Positions 33,310-42,420 of a DNA stretch of 64,000 nucleotides are shown piece after piece. Both the position numbers and the translations under genes were made by a program. Numbering within the stretch: the stretch's first letter is position 1; every line of letters begins with the position of its first letter. Origin of the DNA: Pedobacter westerhofensis. Its GTDB lineage: Bacteria; Bacteroidota; Bacteroidia; Sphingobacteriales; Sphingobacteriaceae. Under the pieces are notes generated by a model that saw only the letters and a program-made list of their open reading frames with translations, searched no databases and was not told the origin of the DNA. Where the stretch lies: assembly GCF_900182595.1 (NCBI RefSeq), contig NZ_FXTN01000008.1, positions 62,001 through 126,000 on the forward strand, in the 5' to 3' direction.

Positions 33310-35166
33310 TTAACTCTGTTCCTTTGCAGCTTTTTTTTCAGCTCTTCTGGCTTGTCTTTTCTCCCGTTTTTCCTGACGGTTTTGTTTTTTGTCCTGATTC
33401 TCTTGCTTCCTGTCCTCTCTCTTTTCTTTACGCTCTTCCAGTTTTTTAACGACCACTTTACGTCCCTCTTCCGGGCTTTTCATAGGTATGATTCCAAGTC
33501 CTACCGTCTCACGCATTCCTATGAAAACGCTTTTCCATAATAAATTAAAAAATGAAGCACCTGGCGGGCGTTCAAATACGATATCAGCGCTGCGGACTGG
33601 TTTTCCTTTTGAAGGGTTCTCATCTTTTATAATCAGTGTATTGGCAAGGAAAGAAAGCAGGCCTTTCTTTTTTGCCGGCTGGCCGTCTTCGCCTTCTTTC
33701 AGCAGTTCTATCTTCAGGTTGTTATAATACATCTGCATGGTGCCCCTGGAACCTTTGTCGCTGGCTTTCACATCAAAATCTATTTGCTGTACCTGTCCGC
33801 TTTGGATTTTAACGAGCCCCAATGCTTTGGACAGGGGATTAAGTTTAACCATGTCCATTTTACCGATATGACCTTTAAAAGTGAAAGCAGCATTGGTGGC
33901 CAGCAGGTTAAAATTGATACGGATGTGTAATTGTGCAGCCCTGATCAGATAGGCGTCAAGATCTGCAACAGCGTATTTATTTTTAGACAGTGAAGTTGAG
34001 TCGTTGGTTACGTTGTAGATATTTCCGGTGAGGCGGTCGATGTGTACCGTGCCCTTTTCCTGTGAAATAGGGTTGTATTCTGTGTATGCTACATTGACAC
34101 CACGCAACTGAAGCGTGTCGATCGTACTTTCTACAGGCAGCCTTTTTAAGGCCATGTGCGGGAAGTTCTGCGATTTATCCCCATGTCCGGGCGGCATCTC
34201 CCTATTCATAAAAACTTTGGCATTTGCGTTTTTAATACGGAGCGATTTGGCCTGCAGGATACCTCTGATATTTAAACGGTAGAAATTTACCCCTTTGAAA
34301 TCGATCTGGTCAAAAGCCAGGTCATACCTGTCTTTTTGGGTCTTCAGCATTTTGCTGAACTGTATTTCGGGATACATAGGGATCATTTTAAATCCCCTGA
34401 TATGAACTGTTCTGCCAATGGCAGATCCCGTGATGGTATCCACTTTCATGGTGTACATCTTATTTTTCGACAAAGAATGGTATCCCGTCATTTCAAAAGA
34501 TATGTCCTTTGTATAGTAGAACCTGGTTGTATCGGTTTTGGAGTGCTCGTCCAATAAAAGGTCTTTTACATTTACGTTTAGATGTTTTACGGAATTTAAT
34601 ATCATTCCTGTTGCCCCGCTCACATAGTCGAGATCGGCATCTTCAATCTTAATGCCTTTGATGTGAACAGATTTTAGTGTTTTCGAGATTCGTTCGTACA
34701 GGCTTCGCCTGTCTTTCACCGGTGTGGGTTTTTTATAGACCTTATTATAGATCATATTGATGGAAGGGTGTTCCAAAATTATATCATTCATCTCTATTCT
34801 TTTCTTGAAATAGATGCTTAGGATTTCAATTCTGCGGAGCTGGAGCTTTTCCAGTTTTACCCGGTATAAGTGGGTAGGTGCGGTGCCGGATTTTTTCCGC
34901 TCATTGAAAACGGCTGTGTCAGGTGCAAGTAAAATACTGTCAACCGTTACACTACCTGTAAGGAGGTTTAAATGTATGTCTTTAAAGTTTAATGTGTATA
35001 GATGTTCAGATCCGTTATAGACCACATCCTTGATTTTTTGAGTCAGCACCGGCTTCCAGCGAATGCTGAAATAGACTGAAACACTGCCTGCCACAACGAT
35101 CAGGGCGATAATTATTCCCCCTATCCATTTCCATATTTTTCGAGTTCCTGATCCCTTGTTTATCAT
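33310..35166 (-). CDS. AsmA-like membrane-anchored envelope protein (paralogue 1)
   Basis: This 618-residue protein has an N-terminal transmembrane segment (about residues 13-32, WKWIGGIIIALIVVAG) and a periplasmic AsmA/DUF748-like body. It parallels its neighbour: KLEKLQLRRIEILSIYFKKR, ILEHPSINMI, then FKGHIGKMDMVKLNPLSKALG and GSRGTMQMYYNNLKIELL near the end. The last 50 residues are an extreme low-complexity Lys/Arg/Glu/Gln tail (KREDRKQENQDKKQNRQEKR). The two genes form a minus-strand pair, convergent with the coiled-coil gene. The function is not established. Confidence 0.7.
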   Translation of the reverse strand: MINKGSGTRKIWKWIGGIIIALIVVAGSVSVYFSIRWKPVLTQKIKDVVYNGSEHLYTLNFKDIHLNLLTGSVTVDSILLAPDTAVFNERKKSGTAPTHLYRVKLEKLQLRRIEILSIYFKKRIEMNDIILEHPSINMIYNKVYKKPTPVKDRRSLYERISKTLKSVHIKGIKIEDADLDYVSGATGMILNSVKHLNVNVKDLLLDEHSKTDTTRFYYTKDISFEMTGYHSLSKNKMYTMKVDTITGSAIGRTVHIRGFKMIPMYPEIQFSKMLKTQKDRYDLAFDQIDFKGVNFYRLNIRGILQAKSLRIKNANAKVFMNREMPPGHGDKSQNFPHMALKRLPVESTIDTLQLRGVNVAYTEYNPISQEKGTVHIDRLTGNIYNVTNDSTSLSKNKYAVADLDAYLIRAAQLHIRINFNLLATNAAFTFKGHIGKMDMVKLNPLSKALGLVKIQSGQVQQIDFDVKASDKGSRGTMQMYYNNLKIELLKEGEDGQPAKKKGLLSFLANTLIIKDENPSKGKPVRSADIVFERPPGASFFNLLWKSVFIGMRETVGLGIIPMKSPEEGRKVVVKKLEERKEKREDRKQENQDKKQNRQEKREKRQARRAEKKAAKEQS

Positions 35167-35240
35167 AGTTTAGGTTTGTATGCATACACATTACAACAAC
35201 CATGCTCACAATGTTTGGACAGGAATTTAAATTCTGCCAA

Positions 35241-35273
35241 TTTGTCATTTACGAATTATATTTTGTATTTTTG
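35241..35273 (+). promoter_or_regulatory. full Bacteroidota promoter for the miaB operon
   Basis: TTTG at 35241-35244, 21 bases, then TATTTTTG at 35266-35273: both elements and the spacing match the consensus. Transcription should begin near 35279. Confidence 0.75.
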
Positions 35274-35285
35274 TACCCCAGTAAT

Positions 35286-35306
35286 ATGATTACAGTTTAT
35301 GATTGA
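35286..35306 (+). other. possible upstream mini-ORF overlapping the miaB start
   Basis: ATG ATT ACA GTT TAT GAT TGA encodes six residues in another frame and ends at 35306, past the miaB ATG at 35299. It lies just inside the predicted transcript start and could tune miaB initiation, or be chance. Confidence 0.25.
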
Positions 35307-36723
35307 TTTACAGCTAGCAGACAAGACACACGATGAAGAGCGCCAGGGTGAAGCCCTGATCATTGAAGCACCTAAAGTGCTCAATGCGAGAAAGCTATAT
35401 ATTGAGAGTTATGGTTGTCAGATGAATTTTGCCGATAGCGAAATCGTAGCTTCTATCCTGCTTGATCAGGGTTTTGAAACCACGGGAGACTATCACGAGG
35501 CAGACGCAATATTTATTAACACCTGCTCTATACGGGAGAACGCAGAACAGCGCGTGCGCAACCGTTTATCGCAGTTCGGCATAGAAAAACGCAGGAACCC
35601 CAAGCTGATTGTGGGTGTACTGGGCTGCATGGCAGAGCGTTTGAAATCAAAATTTCTGGAAGAAGAGAAACTGGTTGATATGGTTGTTGGACCGGACGCT
35701 TACCGCGATTTGCCACAGCTGATCGAGCAGGTAGGCGAAGGCCAGAAAGCGATTAACGTATTACTTTCGAGGGAAGAAACTTATGCAGACATCAGCCCTG
35801 TCCGCTTAAACGGAAATGGCATTACCGCATTTATTTCTATTATGCGGGGTTGCGATAATATGTGTTCCTTCTGCGTGGTCCCTTTTACCAGGGGACGTGA
35901 GCGCAGCAGAGACCCGCACTCAATCATGGCAGAAGCGCAGGACCTGTTTGACCGCGGCTATAAAGAAGTAACTTTACTGGGGCAGAATGTAGATTCTTAC
36001 AAATGGAAAGGCGAGGATGAGGCAGCTGAGACTATGGTCAACTTTGCCCAGTTACTTGAAAAAGTAGCCCTGATCAGCCCTGATTTGAGGATCCGCTTTT
36101 CTACATCACATCCAAAAGATATTACTGATGAAGTATTGTATACGATCAAAAAGTATGATAACATCTGTAATAATATCCACCTTCCCGTACAATCGGGCAG
36201 CAGCAGGGTATTGGATATAATGAACCGAACCTATACCCGTGAATGGTATATCAACAGGATCGATGCCATCAGGAGCATTATCCCTGATTGCGCGATATCA
36301 ACCGATGTTATCGCAGGATTCTGCACAGAAACAGAGGAAGAACATCAGGAAACGCTGAGCATGATGGATTATGTGGGTTATGATTTCGCTTTCTGTTTCA
36401 GCTATTCTGAAAGGCCGGGTACCCTGGCCGCAAGGAAGTTTAAAGATGATATCCCTGAAGACGTAAAAAAACGCCGTTTACAGGAAATCCTGTTAAAACA
36501 GCAGGTGACATCATTACAGCGGCTGCAGGCTTCAGTTGGTAAAACCGTGAGGATCCTTGTAGAAGGGTTCTCTAAGAAGTCTGACAAAGACTTATGCGGA
36601 AGAAATGACCAAAATGCAATGATCGTATTTCCGGCAGAAGAAAATATTAAGCCGGGCCAATATGTGAATGTTGTGATTGAGCGTTGTACTTCAGCAACAC
36701 TATTAGGCAGAATTGCCAGTTAA
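35299..36723 (+). CDS. miaB: tRNA-2-methylthio-N6-dimethylallyladenosine synthase
   Basis: MiaB is a radical-SAM enzyme that adds a methylthio group to i6A at position 37 of tRNAs reading UNN codons. In 474 residues, the N-terminal UPF0004 domain has cysteines in SYGCQMNFADSE, NTCSIREN and VLGCMAERLK for one Fe-S cluster. The radical-SAM cluster binds CDNMCSFC near residue 195, and a TRAM domain closes the protein (about 410-474). It is the first gene of a plus-strand operon with a sigma-54 activator, lptE, a repeat protein and secG. Confidence 0.96.
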   Translation: MIDLQLADKTHDEERQGEALIIEAPKVLNARKLYIESYGCQMNFADSEIVASILLDQGFETTGDYHEADAIFINTCSIRENAEQRVRNRLSQFGIEKRRNPKLIVGVLGCMAERLKSKFLEEEKLVDMVVGPDAYRDLPQLIEQVGEGQKAINVLLSREETYADISPVRLNGNGITAFISIMRGCDNMCSFCVVPFTRGRERSRDPHSIMAEAQDLFDRGYKEVTLLGQNVDSYKWKGEDEAAETMVNFAQLLEKVALISPDLRIRFSTSHPKDITDEVLYTIKKYDNICNNIHLPVQSGSSRVLDIMNRTYTREWYINRIDAIRSIIPDCAISTDVIAGFCTETEEEHQETLSMMDYVGYDFAFCFSYSERPGTLAARKFKDDIPEDVKKRRLQEILLKQQVTSLQRLQASVGKTVRILVEGFSKKSDKDLCGRNDQNAMIVFPAEENIKPGQYVNVVIERCTSATLLGRIAS

Positions 36724-36755
36724 GAGAAGAATATTTTAAACAAATTCAATTTATT

Positions 36756-37988
36756 TTGGACGTACAGGATATTAAAAATCGATTTGGAATTATTGGTGGT
36801 TCCCCACTGTTAAACCGGGCAATTGACATTGCCAGGCAGGTAGCTCCAACGGATATGTCAGTTTTAATTACTGGTGAAAGTGGCAGCGGAAAGGAAGTAT
36901 TTTCGCATATCATTCACCAGATGAGCACACGCAAGCATGGTGCTTTTATTGCAGTAAACTGCGGTGCCATCCCGGAGGGAACAATAGACTCAGAATTATT
37001 TGGTCACGAGAAAGGTTCGTTTACCGGTGCACATGAAGCACGTAAAGGTTACTTCGAGGTAGCTAACGGCGGAACGATTTTTCTGGATGAGGTAGCAGAA
37101 TTGCCATTGGGCACACAGGCACGCCTGCTGCGTATCCTGGAGAGCGGCGAGTATTTACGCGTAGGATCATCTAAAGTACAGAAAACGGACGTCCGTATTG
37201 TGGCAGCTACAAATGTAGATGTGTACAACAGGGTAAAATCGGGCAAATTCCGTGAGGATCTGTATTACCGATTAAATACCGTGCCTTTGCGCATTCCGGC
37301 ATTACACGAAAGAAAAGAAGATATATTTTTGCTGTTCAGAAAGTTTTCTGCTGATTTCAGCGACAAATACCGCAGTCCGGGTATCCACCTGGAACCGGAT
37401 GCAATACAGATGCTGAGCAACTACAGCTGGCCGGGAAATGTGAGGCAGCTGAAAAATATTGCCGAGCAGGTATGTGTGCTTGAGAAAGACCGCAATGTAA
37501 CAGCCGCTGCTTTGCTGAACTATATCCCTAATGAAAGCGGCAGCAACCTGCCAATGGCGATCAACGGCAATAACAAAGAAGATTTTTCAGAACGGGACAT
37601 TCTCTACAAAGTGCTTTTCGATATGAAGAAGGACATGATGGACCTGAAGAAACTTGTTGCGGAGATTATCCAGAGCGGCGGGAATACATCTCATATTGTA
37701 GCAGACAATCCTCATTATATCAACCAGCTTTATCAGGAGATTGACCAGACCGGGAATAATGACTCTACACTAACGATCAAAAAGCCTTCACAGAATGCAC
37801 CTGTAGACTATAACTATACGCATGAGGCCGAGGAAGTGGAAGAATCGCTTTCGCTGATCGACAAGGAATCTGACCTGATCAAAAAGGCACTGAAAAAACA
37901 CAAAGGCAAGCGCAAGTTCGCTGCACAGGAATTGGGCATCTCGGAACGTACATTATACAGAAAGATTAAAGAACTGAATTTAAATTAA
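36756..37988 (+). CDS. sigma-54-dependent Fis-family activator without receiver domain
   Basis: This 410-residue regulator begins almost directly with the AAA+ domain: Walker A GESGSGKEVF near residue 43, GSFTGA (the GAFTGA loop with Ser) near 86, Walker B FLDEVAELP near 111, and the arginine-finger segment REDLYYRLN near 167. The C-terminal Fis-type helix-turn-helix is LGISERTLYRKIKEL. No response-regulator receiver or GAF domain precedes the AAA+ part. I chose the TTG at 36756 (protein MDVQDIKNRFGIIGGSP) because no ATG or GTG lies upstream in frame after the miaB stop. It activates RNA polymerase holding sigma-54; the target is not identifiable, and it is not specific to its neighbours. It lies 32 bases after miaB and 3 before lptE. 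Confidence 0.88.
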   Translation: MDVQDIKNRFGIIGGSPLLNRAIDIARQVAPTDMSVLITGESGSGKEVFSHIIHQMSTRKHGAFIAVNCGAIPEGTIDSELFGHEKGSFTGAHEARKGYFEVANGGTIFLDEVAELPLGTQARLLRILESGEYLRVGSSKVQKTDVRIVAATNVDVYNRVKSGKFREDLYYRLNTVPLRIPALHERKEDIFLLFRKFSADFSDKYRSPGIHLEPDAIQMLSNYSWPGNVRQLKNIAEQVCVLEKDRNVTAAALLNYIPNESGSNLPMAINGNNKEDFSERDILYKVLFDMKKDMMDLKKLVAEIIQSGGNTSHIVADNPHYINQLYQEIDQTGNNDSTLTIKKPSQNAPVDYNYTHEAEEVEESLSLIDKESDLIKKALKKHKGKRKFAAQELGISERTLYRKIKELNLN

Positions 37989-37991
37989 GAG

Positions 37992-38501
37992 ATGAAGAAA
38001 ATATATTTGTTGCTGTTGCTGCCCTTAGTAATGCTGGTAAATTCGTGCTCGGTGAAACTGAACGGTATCTCGATCCCCGGAGAGATGAAGACAATTACCG
38101 TACTGTTTTTTGAAAACAATGCGCCGCTGGTTGTGCCTACCCTGAGTCAGGATTTCACAGAAGCCCTGAAGAACAGGATCCGTACCCAGACCAGACTGAA
38201 TATTGTCACATCAGATGCACAGGCTGTGTTTGAAGGCCGGATCACAGGTTATGATATCAGACCTGTGGCACTTCAGAACAATAACAACCCAAGCGCAGGA
38301 GCAAACAGGCTTACAATTAAGGTAAGCGTAAAATATACCAACAACATAAACCCTAAACTAAGTTTCGAAGAATCTTTCGAAAGGTATAAGGATTTCCCGG
38401 TTGGAACCACAACTTTTGATATTGCTCAAATCCAGCTGATTAAAGATATCAACGTGATGCTCATCGAAGATATTTTCAACAGGGCATTTGCACAATGGTA
38501 A
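37992..38501 (+). CDS. lptE: LPS-assembly lipoprotein LptE
   Basis: LptE is the lipoprotein plug of the LptDE complex, which inserts lipopolysaccharide in the outer membrane. The 169-residue precursor has a lipobox ending VNSC. The family pattern is visible: SIPGEMKTITVLFFENN, then LSQDFTEALKNRIRTQTRLN and the GRITGYDIRPV segment near residue 77. It is one of several short LptE-like lipoproteins found in this position in Bacteroidota. It starts 3 bases after the activator gene. Confidence 0.9.
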   Translation: MKKIYLLLLLPLVMLVNSCSVKLNGISIPGEMKTITVLFFENNAPLVVPTLSQDFTEALKNRIRTQTRLNIVTSDAQAVFEGRITGYDIRPVALQNNNNPSAGANRLTIKVSVKYTNNINPKLSFEESFERYKDFPVGTTTFDIAQIQLIKDINVMLIEDIFNRAFAQW

Positions 38502-38533
38502 GAAAATTGAATTCCAATTATTAACTTAGCAAC

Positions 38534-40303
38534 GTGGAGCTGGACAAAAACATAGAACAAGAACTCGCCGGATTACTTGCGGACCCTGAAAAGGTATCGC
38601 CGCAGCATACGGCAATGTTAAATGATTTGTTACAGCAATATCCTTACTATCAACCACTGCACTTGCTGCTGGCGAAAGCAAGCCTGAATTCAGAAGAGCG
38701 CAACAATGCACTGGCAAAAGCATCCCTCTATACAAACGGACAAACACTGCACCGTTTTCTCTTTGAAAAAAGAGAGATAAAGGGTGATTTTCAGTTAAAC
38801 GAAGCTCCTGCTGCGATTGGTGCGGATCTTCCGGTAGTAACGGATGAGCAGGAAACCTTTGAAGAAATTTCTGAACCTTTATCTTTTGCTTCCTATGAAC
38901 CTGCTGGAGTTGCTTCTCACGAGCCTGTTACAGCTGCACAGACTGAGCACTTTATTGCCGACACCGAGCCTGCAGAGGCGATTGTAAATACTGAAGGCGA
39001 AACAGAAGAAGGTATTGCCAGTTCTGAAGAAATTAAGATTGAAGAAGTTACCGCTGAAGATGACCTCTCAGTCGGAGAATACCCGACATACGAAGAAAAG
39101 CTGCCAGTTGATGAAGATGTACCGCTTGAAGAACAACATTCTCTTAGCGACGAACAGGAAACCTTCGAAGAGATTTCTGAAACTGCTGCATTTAGTCAAC
39201 TGCAAAGCATTCCGGTGCCAGATGAACAGCACTTACATGCTGAAGGAGATCTGAATTCCGTCGTACATTCTGCTGAAGCCGATGAACAGGAGACTTATGA
39301 AGAAATTTCTGAGCCTGATGGAATTGCGCATTTTGAAACCATTCCTGCGCCAACGGTAGCAGATATACCTGCTGAAGATATTTCGCCGGATACAGAAGAA
39401 AATATTTTTGAAGAAATTGGTGAGGTTGACTATAATGCTTACCGTCCTTTCAGGAACTCAGCACAGGCTGATGAGCCATCAAAACCGGAAGAAGCATCCA
39501 CCGGTTTTTATACGGTATTGCCTAAAGACAGAACTGCAGAGGAAAGCCTTCCGGAAGAGGATCTTACTGAAAGTATACCGGATACAGCAGAGTCGGTTGA
39601 GGACTTGCCAGAGCAAAAGGCTGACACGGAATCAGATATACAGAAAAACACTTTTGAAGATGATTTCGTATTTGAAAGCATTGTGTCTTCGGATTTCTTT
39701 GCTTTTGAAAATAACTTCAGTGCCGTTGAAGAAGTTGAACCGGAAAAGGCAGAAATACCTGCCCCTCCTGTTATTGAGGAACACGATGAAGCTGCCGCAG
39801 CTGAAGTTGCCAACAGCAGGGTCAGTAACTATAACGACGATAAACTGCCATATACCTTTTTGTGGTGGCTTGCTAAAACCCGCAAGGAACATGAGAGTTT
39901 TCAGCCTTATGTTGCGGCGAAAAAGCCCGGTTCAAACGAACTGCAACAGCAGTATGTAGAACATATTTTTCACATACAGAGCCACCTCACCGGAACTGAG
40001 GCCCTGCTGGACAGTACAGAAGAGCCAAAGCCGGTAAGCAGGGATTTCCAGATCATCGACAGCTTTATCAAAAATGATCCGCAGATCCATCCGCCCAAGG
40101 CCGAGCAGATCGACAATGAAAATAAGGCGAAGAAAAGTGCGGAGGACCAGAACGACCTGGTTTCTGAAACCCTCGCCGGAATTTACATCGAACAGATGCT
40201 TTATGACAAGGCGATAGATACTTATGAAAAATTAAGTTTGAAGTTCCCGGAAAAAAGCCGTTACTTTGCCGACCTTATCCAATCTATAGAAAAGAAAATT
40301 TAA
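38534..40303 (+). CDS. acidic low-complexity repeat protein with terminal TPR-like motif
   Basis: This 589-residue protein starts at GTG (no ATG upstream in frame; 32 bases after lptE). The N-terminal 80 residues are helical (HTAMLNDLLQQYPYYQPLHL). A long very acidic middle has imperfect repeats of DEQETFEEISE at about residues 103, 206 and 250 and a related EENIFEEIGE near 288. The C-terminal 60 residues are TPR-like (LAGIYIEQMLYDKAIDTYEK). It has no signal or transmembrane segment, so it is probably cytoplasmic. Proteins with this N- and C-terminal layout recur between lptE and secG in relatives; the role is unknown and the acidic middle is probably a fast-evolving spacer. Confidence 0.75.
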   Translation: MELDKNIEQELAGLLADPEKVSPQHTAMLNDLLQQYPYYQPLHLLLAKASLNSEERNNALAKASLYTNGQTLHRFLFEKREIKGDFQLNEAPAAIGADLPVVTDEQETFEEISEPLSFASYEPAGVASHEPVTAAQTEHFIADTEPAEAIVNTEGETEEGIASSEEIKIEEVTAEDDLSVGEYPTYEEKLPVDEDVPLEEQHSLSDEQETFEEISETAAFSQLQSIPVPDEQHLHAEGDLNSVVHSAEADEQETYEEISEPDGIAHFETIPAPTVADIPAEDISPDTEENIFEEIGEVDYNAYRPFRNSAQADEPSKPEEASTGFYTVLPKDRTAEESLPEEDLTESIPDTAESVEDLPEQKADTESDIQKNTFEDDFVFESIVSSDFFAFENNFSAVEEVEPEKAEIPAPPVIEEHDEAAAAEVANSRVSNYNDDKLPYTFLWWLAKTRKEHESFQPYVAAKKPGSNELQQQYVEHIFHIQSHLTGTEALLDSTEEPKPVSRDFQIIDSFIKNDPQIHPPKAEQIDNENKAKKSAEDQNDLVSETLAGIYIEQMLYDKAIDTYEKLSLKFPEKSRYFADLIQSIEKKI

Positions 40304-40317
40304 CCATTTAACATACT

Positions 40318-40674
40318 ATGCTTTTTTTAATTATCTTATTAATCATTATTTGTGTTGCGTTAGGCCTGTTTGTTCTGATACAAAATCCTAAAGGCGGTGG
40401 TCTGGCAACAGGCGGGTCTGGCAGCAATATGTTCGGCGTACAACGTACAGGAGATGTTCTGGAAAAAGGCACCTGGGTATTGTTAACACTTATTGTAGTT
40501 ATTTCATTGGCGGTTACTGCTATTGGAAAAACTGGCGGTACTACTTCAGGTAGTACAGATTCAAAAATTCAGGAGCAACTGGACAAGACACCAACGCCTT
40601 CCCCAATCGGTGGAGCATTAGGTACTGCACCAGCGACCGCACCTGCAACAACTACAGATACATCAAAAAAATAG
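40318..40674 (+). CDS. secG: preprotein translocase subunit SecG
   Basis: SecG is a small inner-membrane partner of SecYE that aids export. The 118-residue protein has two transmembrane segments (residues about 1-20 and 53-72) around the conserved QNPKGGGLA loop and a GVQRTGDVLEK stretch. A Thr/Ala/Pro-rich tail follows. It is the last gene of the miaB operon and ends at a clear terminator. Confidence 0.95.
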   Translation: MLFLIILLIIICVALGLFVLIQNPKGGGLATGGSGSNMFGVQRTGDVLEKGTWVLLTLIVVISLAVTAIGKTGGTTSGSTDSKIQEQLDKTPTPSPIGGALGTAPATAPATTTDTSKK

Positions 40675-40698
40675 CCTCAGGCTAATACAAATACAGGG

Positions 40699-40743
40699 AT
40701 CGCCTGTGGATTGCTCATTTGAGTAAACCACAGGCGATTTTTT
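40699..40743 (+). terminator. rho-independent terminator after secG
   Basis: ATCGCCTGTGG and CCACAGGCGAT form an 11-bp perfect stem with an 18-base loop, followed by a T-run. It lies 25 bases after the secG stop. Confidence 0.9.
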
Positions 40744-40820
40744 ATTTCGTATTTACCGGTTCTTTACAATTTTAACGGGTTATAACCAGATCATATCTGT
40801 ATTTATAAATATATTTACAG

Positions 40821-41897
40821 ATGGATTTCAAAGAGCAGTTCCCGATTCTAAATCAATGTACGTATCTCAATACTGCCAATTCAGGCATTTTATCAAAGTC
40901 CACATTTGAATGGCGAAGGGCACATGACACCGAATTCCTGAATTATGGCAGCGGTTTCAGAACACATCAGAATATTTTCCTCAACGATGTGAGAAATACC
41001 CTGGCAAGCTTCTTTCATGCTAAAGCGGGCCAGATATTTCTGGTCTCCAATTTCTCCTTTGGTTATAACGTATTCCTGGACGGGTTGCCGGGTGACCAGC
41101 GCTTTCTGCTTTTACAGGGGGACTACCCTTCAGTTACTTATCCTGTACAGAGCAGGGGATTTATTTGTGACTCTCTGCCTGTTAATGAACATCTGGAAGA
41201 CAATATTATTGAAAAAATCAGGCTTTTTAAACCCACTGTCTTTGCGTTCAGCCTGATTCAGTATACCAATGGGATGCAGATGAGCCTTGAATTTACAAAA
41301 AGACTGAAATCAATGTTCCCTGAATTGATACTCGTTGCAGATGGAACGCAATTCTGCGGTACGGCAAAGTTCAACTTTAAGGAATCCGGATTAGACGTGT
41401 TGATTTCCAGTGGTTACAAGTGGATGCTGGCAGGTTATGGGAACGGATTTGTTCTTCTCAAAGACAGAATTGCAAAACAGCTTTATTCCAGTGTCCAAAA
41501 CAGACCCTTGCCTCTGGAAAGCTTTAAAAATATTCAGGGGCATCTGGGACTTTATTTTGAACCCGGCCACCTCGATACACTAGCTCATGGCACCCTGCAA
41601 CAGTCCGTATTTTATTTAGAACAGCTGGGACATGAGTTTATTGAAAACAAGCTCCGGATACTTGGTGTAAAGGCGAAGGCAGCATTCGCTGAACGGGGGT
41701 TACTTGAACCGGCAGTTCTTTTGCAAAAGGAACCATCACACATTTATGTGATTAATATCAGCGATGAGCTGCACCAAAAAATCCTGGCTGCCGGCATTGT
41801 ATGTATTTCACGGGGTCAGGGAACCAGAGTAGGCTTTCACTTTTACAATACAGAAGAAGACATCGACCATTTACTTGAAGTGATAGACCGAAGCTAA
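40821..41897 (+). CDS. class V aminotransferase-fold PLP enzyme
   Basis: This 358-residue PLP-dependent enzyme is of the cysteine desulfurase/isopenicillin-N epimerase-like group. The N-terminus is CTYLNTANSGILSKS, the PLP-binding Asp/Gln segment is LVADGTQFCG, and the lysine that holds PLP is in SGYKWMLAGYGNG near residue 200. An HxG/Arg segment near the end (RGQGTRVGFHFYN) binds the substrate carboxylate. It is transcribed alone between two terminators' ends and groES. Its substrate is unknown. Confidence 0.85.
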   Translation: MDFKEQFPILNQCTYLNTANSGILSKSTFEWRRAHDTEFLNYGSGFRTHQNIFLNDVRNTLASFFHAKAGQIFLVSNFSFGYNVFLDGLPGDQRFLLLQGDYPSVTYPVQSRGFICDSLPVNEHLEDNIIEKIRLFKPTVFAFSLIQYTNGMQMSLEFTKRLKSMFPELILVADGTQFCGTAKFNFKESGLDVLISSGYKWMLAGYGNGFVLLKDRIAKQLYSSVQNRPLPLESFKNIQGHLGLYFEPGHLDTLAHGTLQQSVFYLEQLGHEFIENKLRILGVKAKAAFAERGLLEPAVLLQKEPSHIYVINISDELHQKILAAGIVCISRGQGTRVGFHFYNTEEDIDHLLEVIDRS

Positions 41898-41972
41898 TCG
41901 CATTCTTAAATTCTACCCTGCCAGTCTGACACGAAAAAACATGACCTTAATCTATTAGCTGACAAGCCTGTG

Positions 41973-41980
41973 TAAATTTG
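41973..41980 (+). promoter_or_regulatory. TAnnTTTG (-7) promoter box for groES-groEL
   Basis: TAAATTTG is an exact match, about 93 bases before the groES ATG. No CIRCE element (HrcA operator) was found in 41898-42073, so heat control must use another route. Confidence 0.45.
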
Positions 41981-42073
41981 TCAAGCAATGTACGCTTGGC
42001 ATAAAAACTGTTGTGTACATCGTGTTTAATAAAATTTATACATTAACCTTTAAATTAAAACAATAATTAAGTT

Positions 42074-42367
42074 ATGGCTTTAAACATTAAACCCATTGCA
42101 GATAGAGTAGTTGTTGAAGCTGCTCCTGCCGAAGAAAAAACTGCTTCGGGTATTTACATCCCGGATACAGCTAAAGAAAAACCTCAGCAAGGAACAGTTG
42201 TAGCAGTTGGACCAGGTAAATTTGCCGAACAAACAGGGAACTTAGTACCATTGAGCGTTAAAGTTGGGGATGTAGTTTTATATGGAAAATACGGCGGTAC
42301 TGAAATTACTTATGAAGGTAAAGAGTATCTTATAATGCGTGAAACTGATCTTTACGCAGTTCTTTAA
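42074..42367 (+). CDS. groES: co-chaperonin GroES
   Basis: GroES caps the GroEL folding chamber. The 97-residue protein is the usual size and has the conserved start IKPIADRVVVEAAP, the mobile-loop area ASGIYIPDTAKEKPQQG, and GDVVLYGKYGGTEI. It is 53 bases upstream of groEL, in the normal operon. Confidence 0.97.
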   Translation: MALNIKPIADRVVVEAAPAEEKTASGIYIPDTAKEKPQQGTVVAVGPGKFAEQTGNLVPLSVKVGDVVLYGKYGGTEITYEGKEYLIMRETDLYAVL

Positions 42368-42420
42368 TCGTTGGTTTAACTTCCAGCAAAACCCACCAAA
42401 TATTTAAACAACATTTTAAA

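Noticed and set aside
41983..42023. A sigma-54 promoter (TGGCA...TTG) before groES
   Set aside because: TGGCA and the next TTG are 9 bases apart and the GG-N10-GC spacing is not met; a normal TAnnTTTG box fits better.
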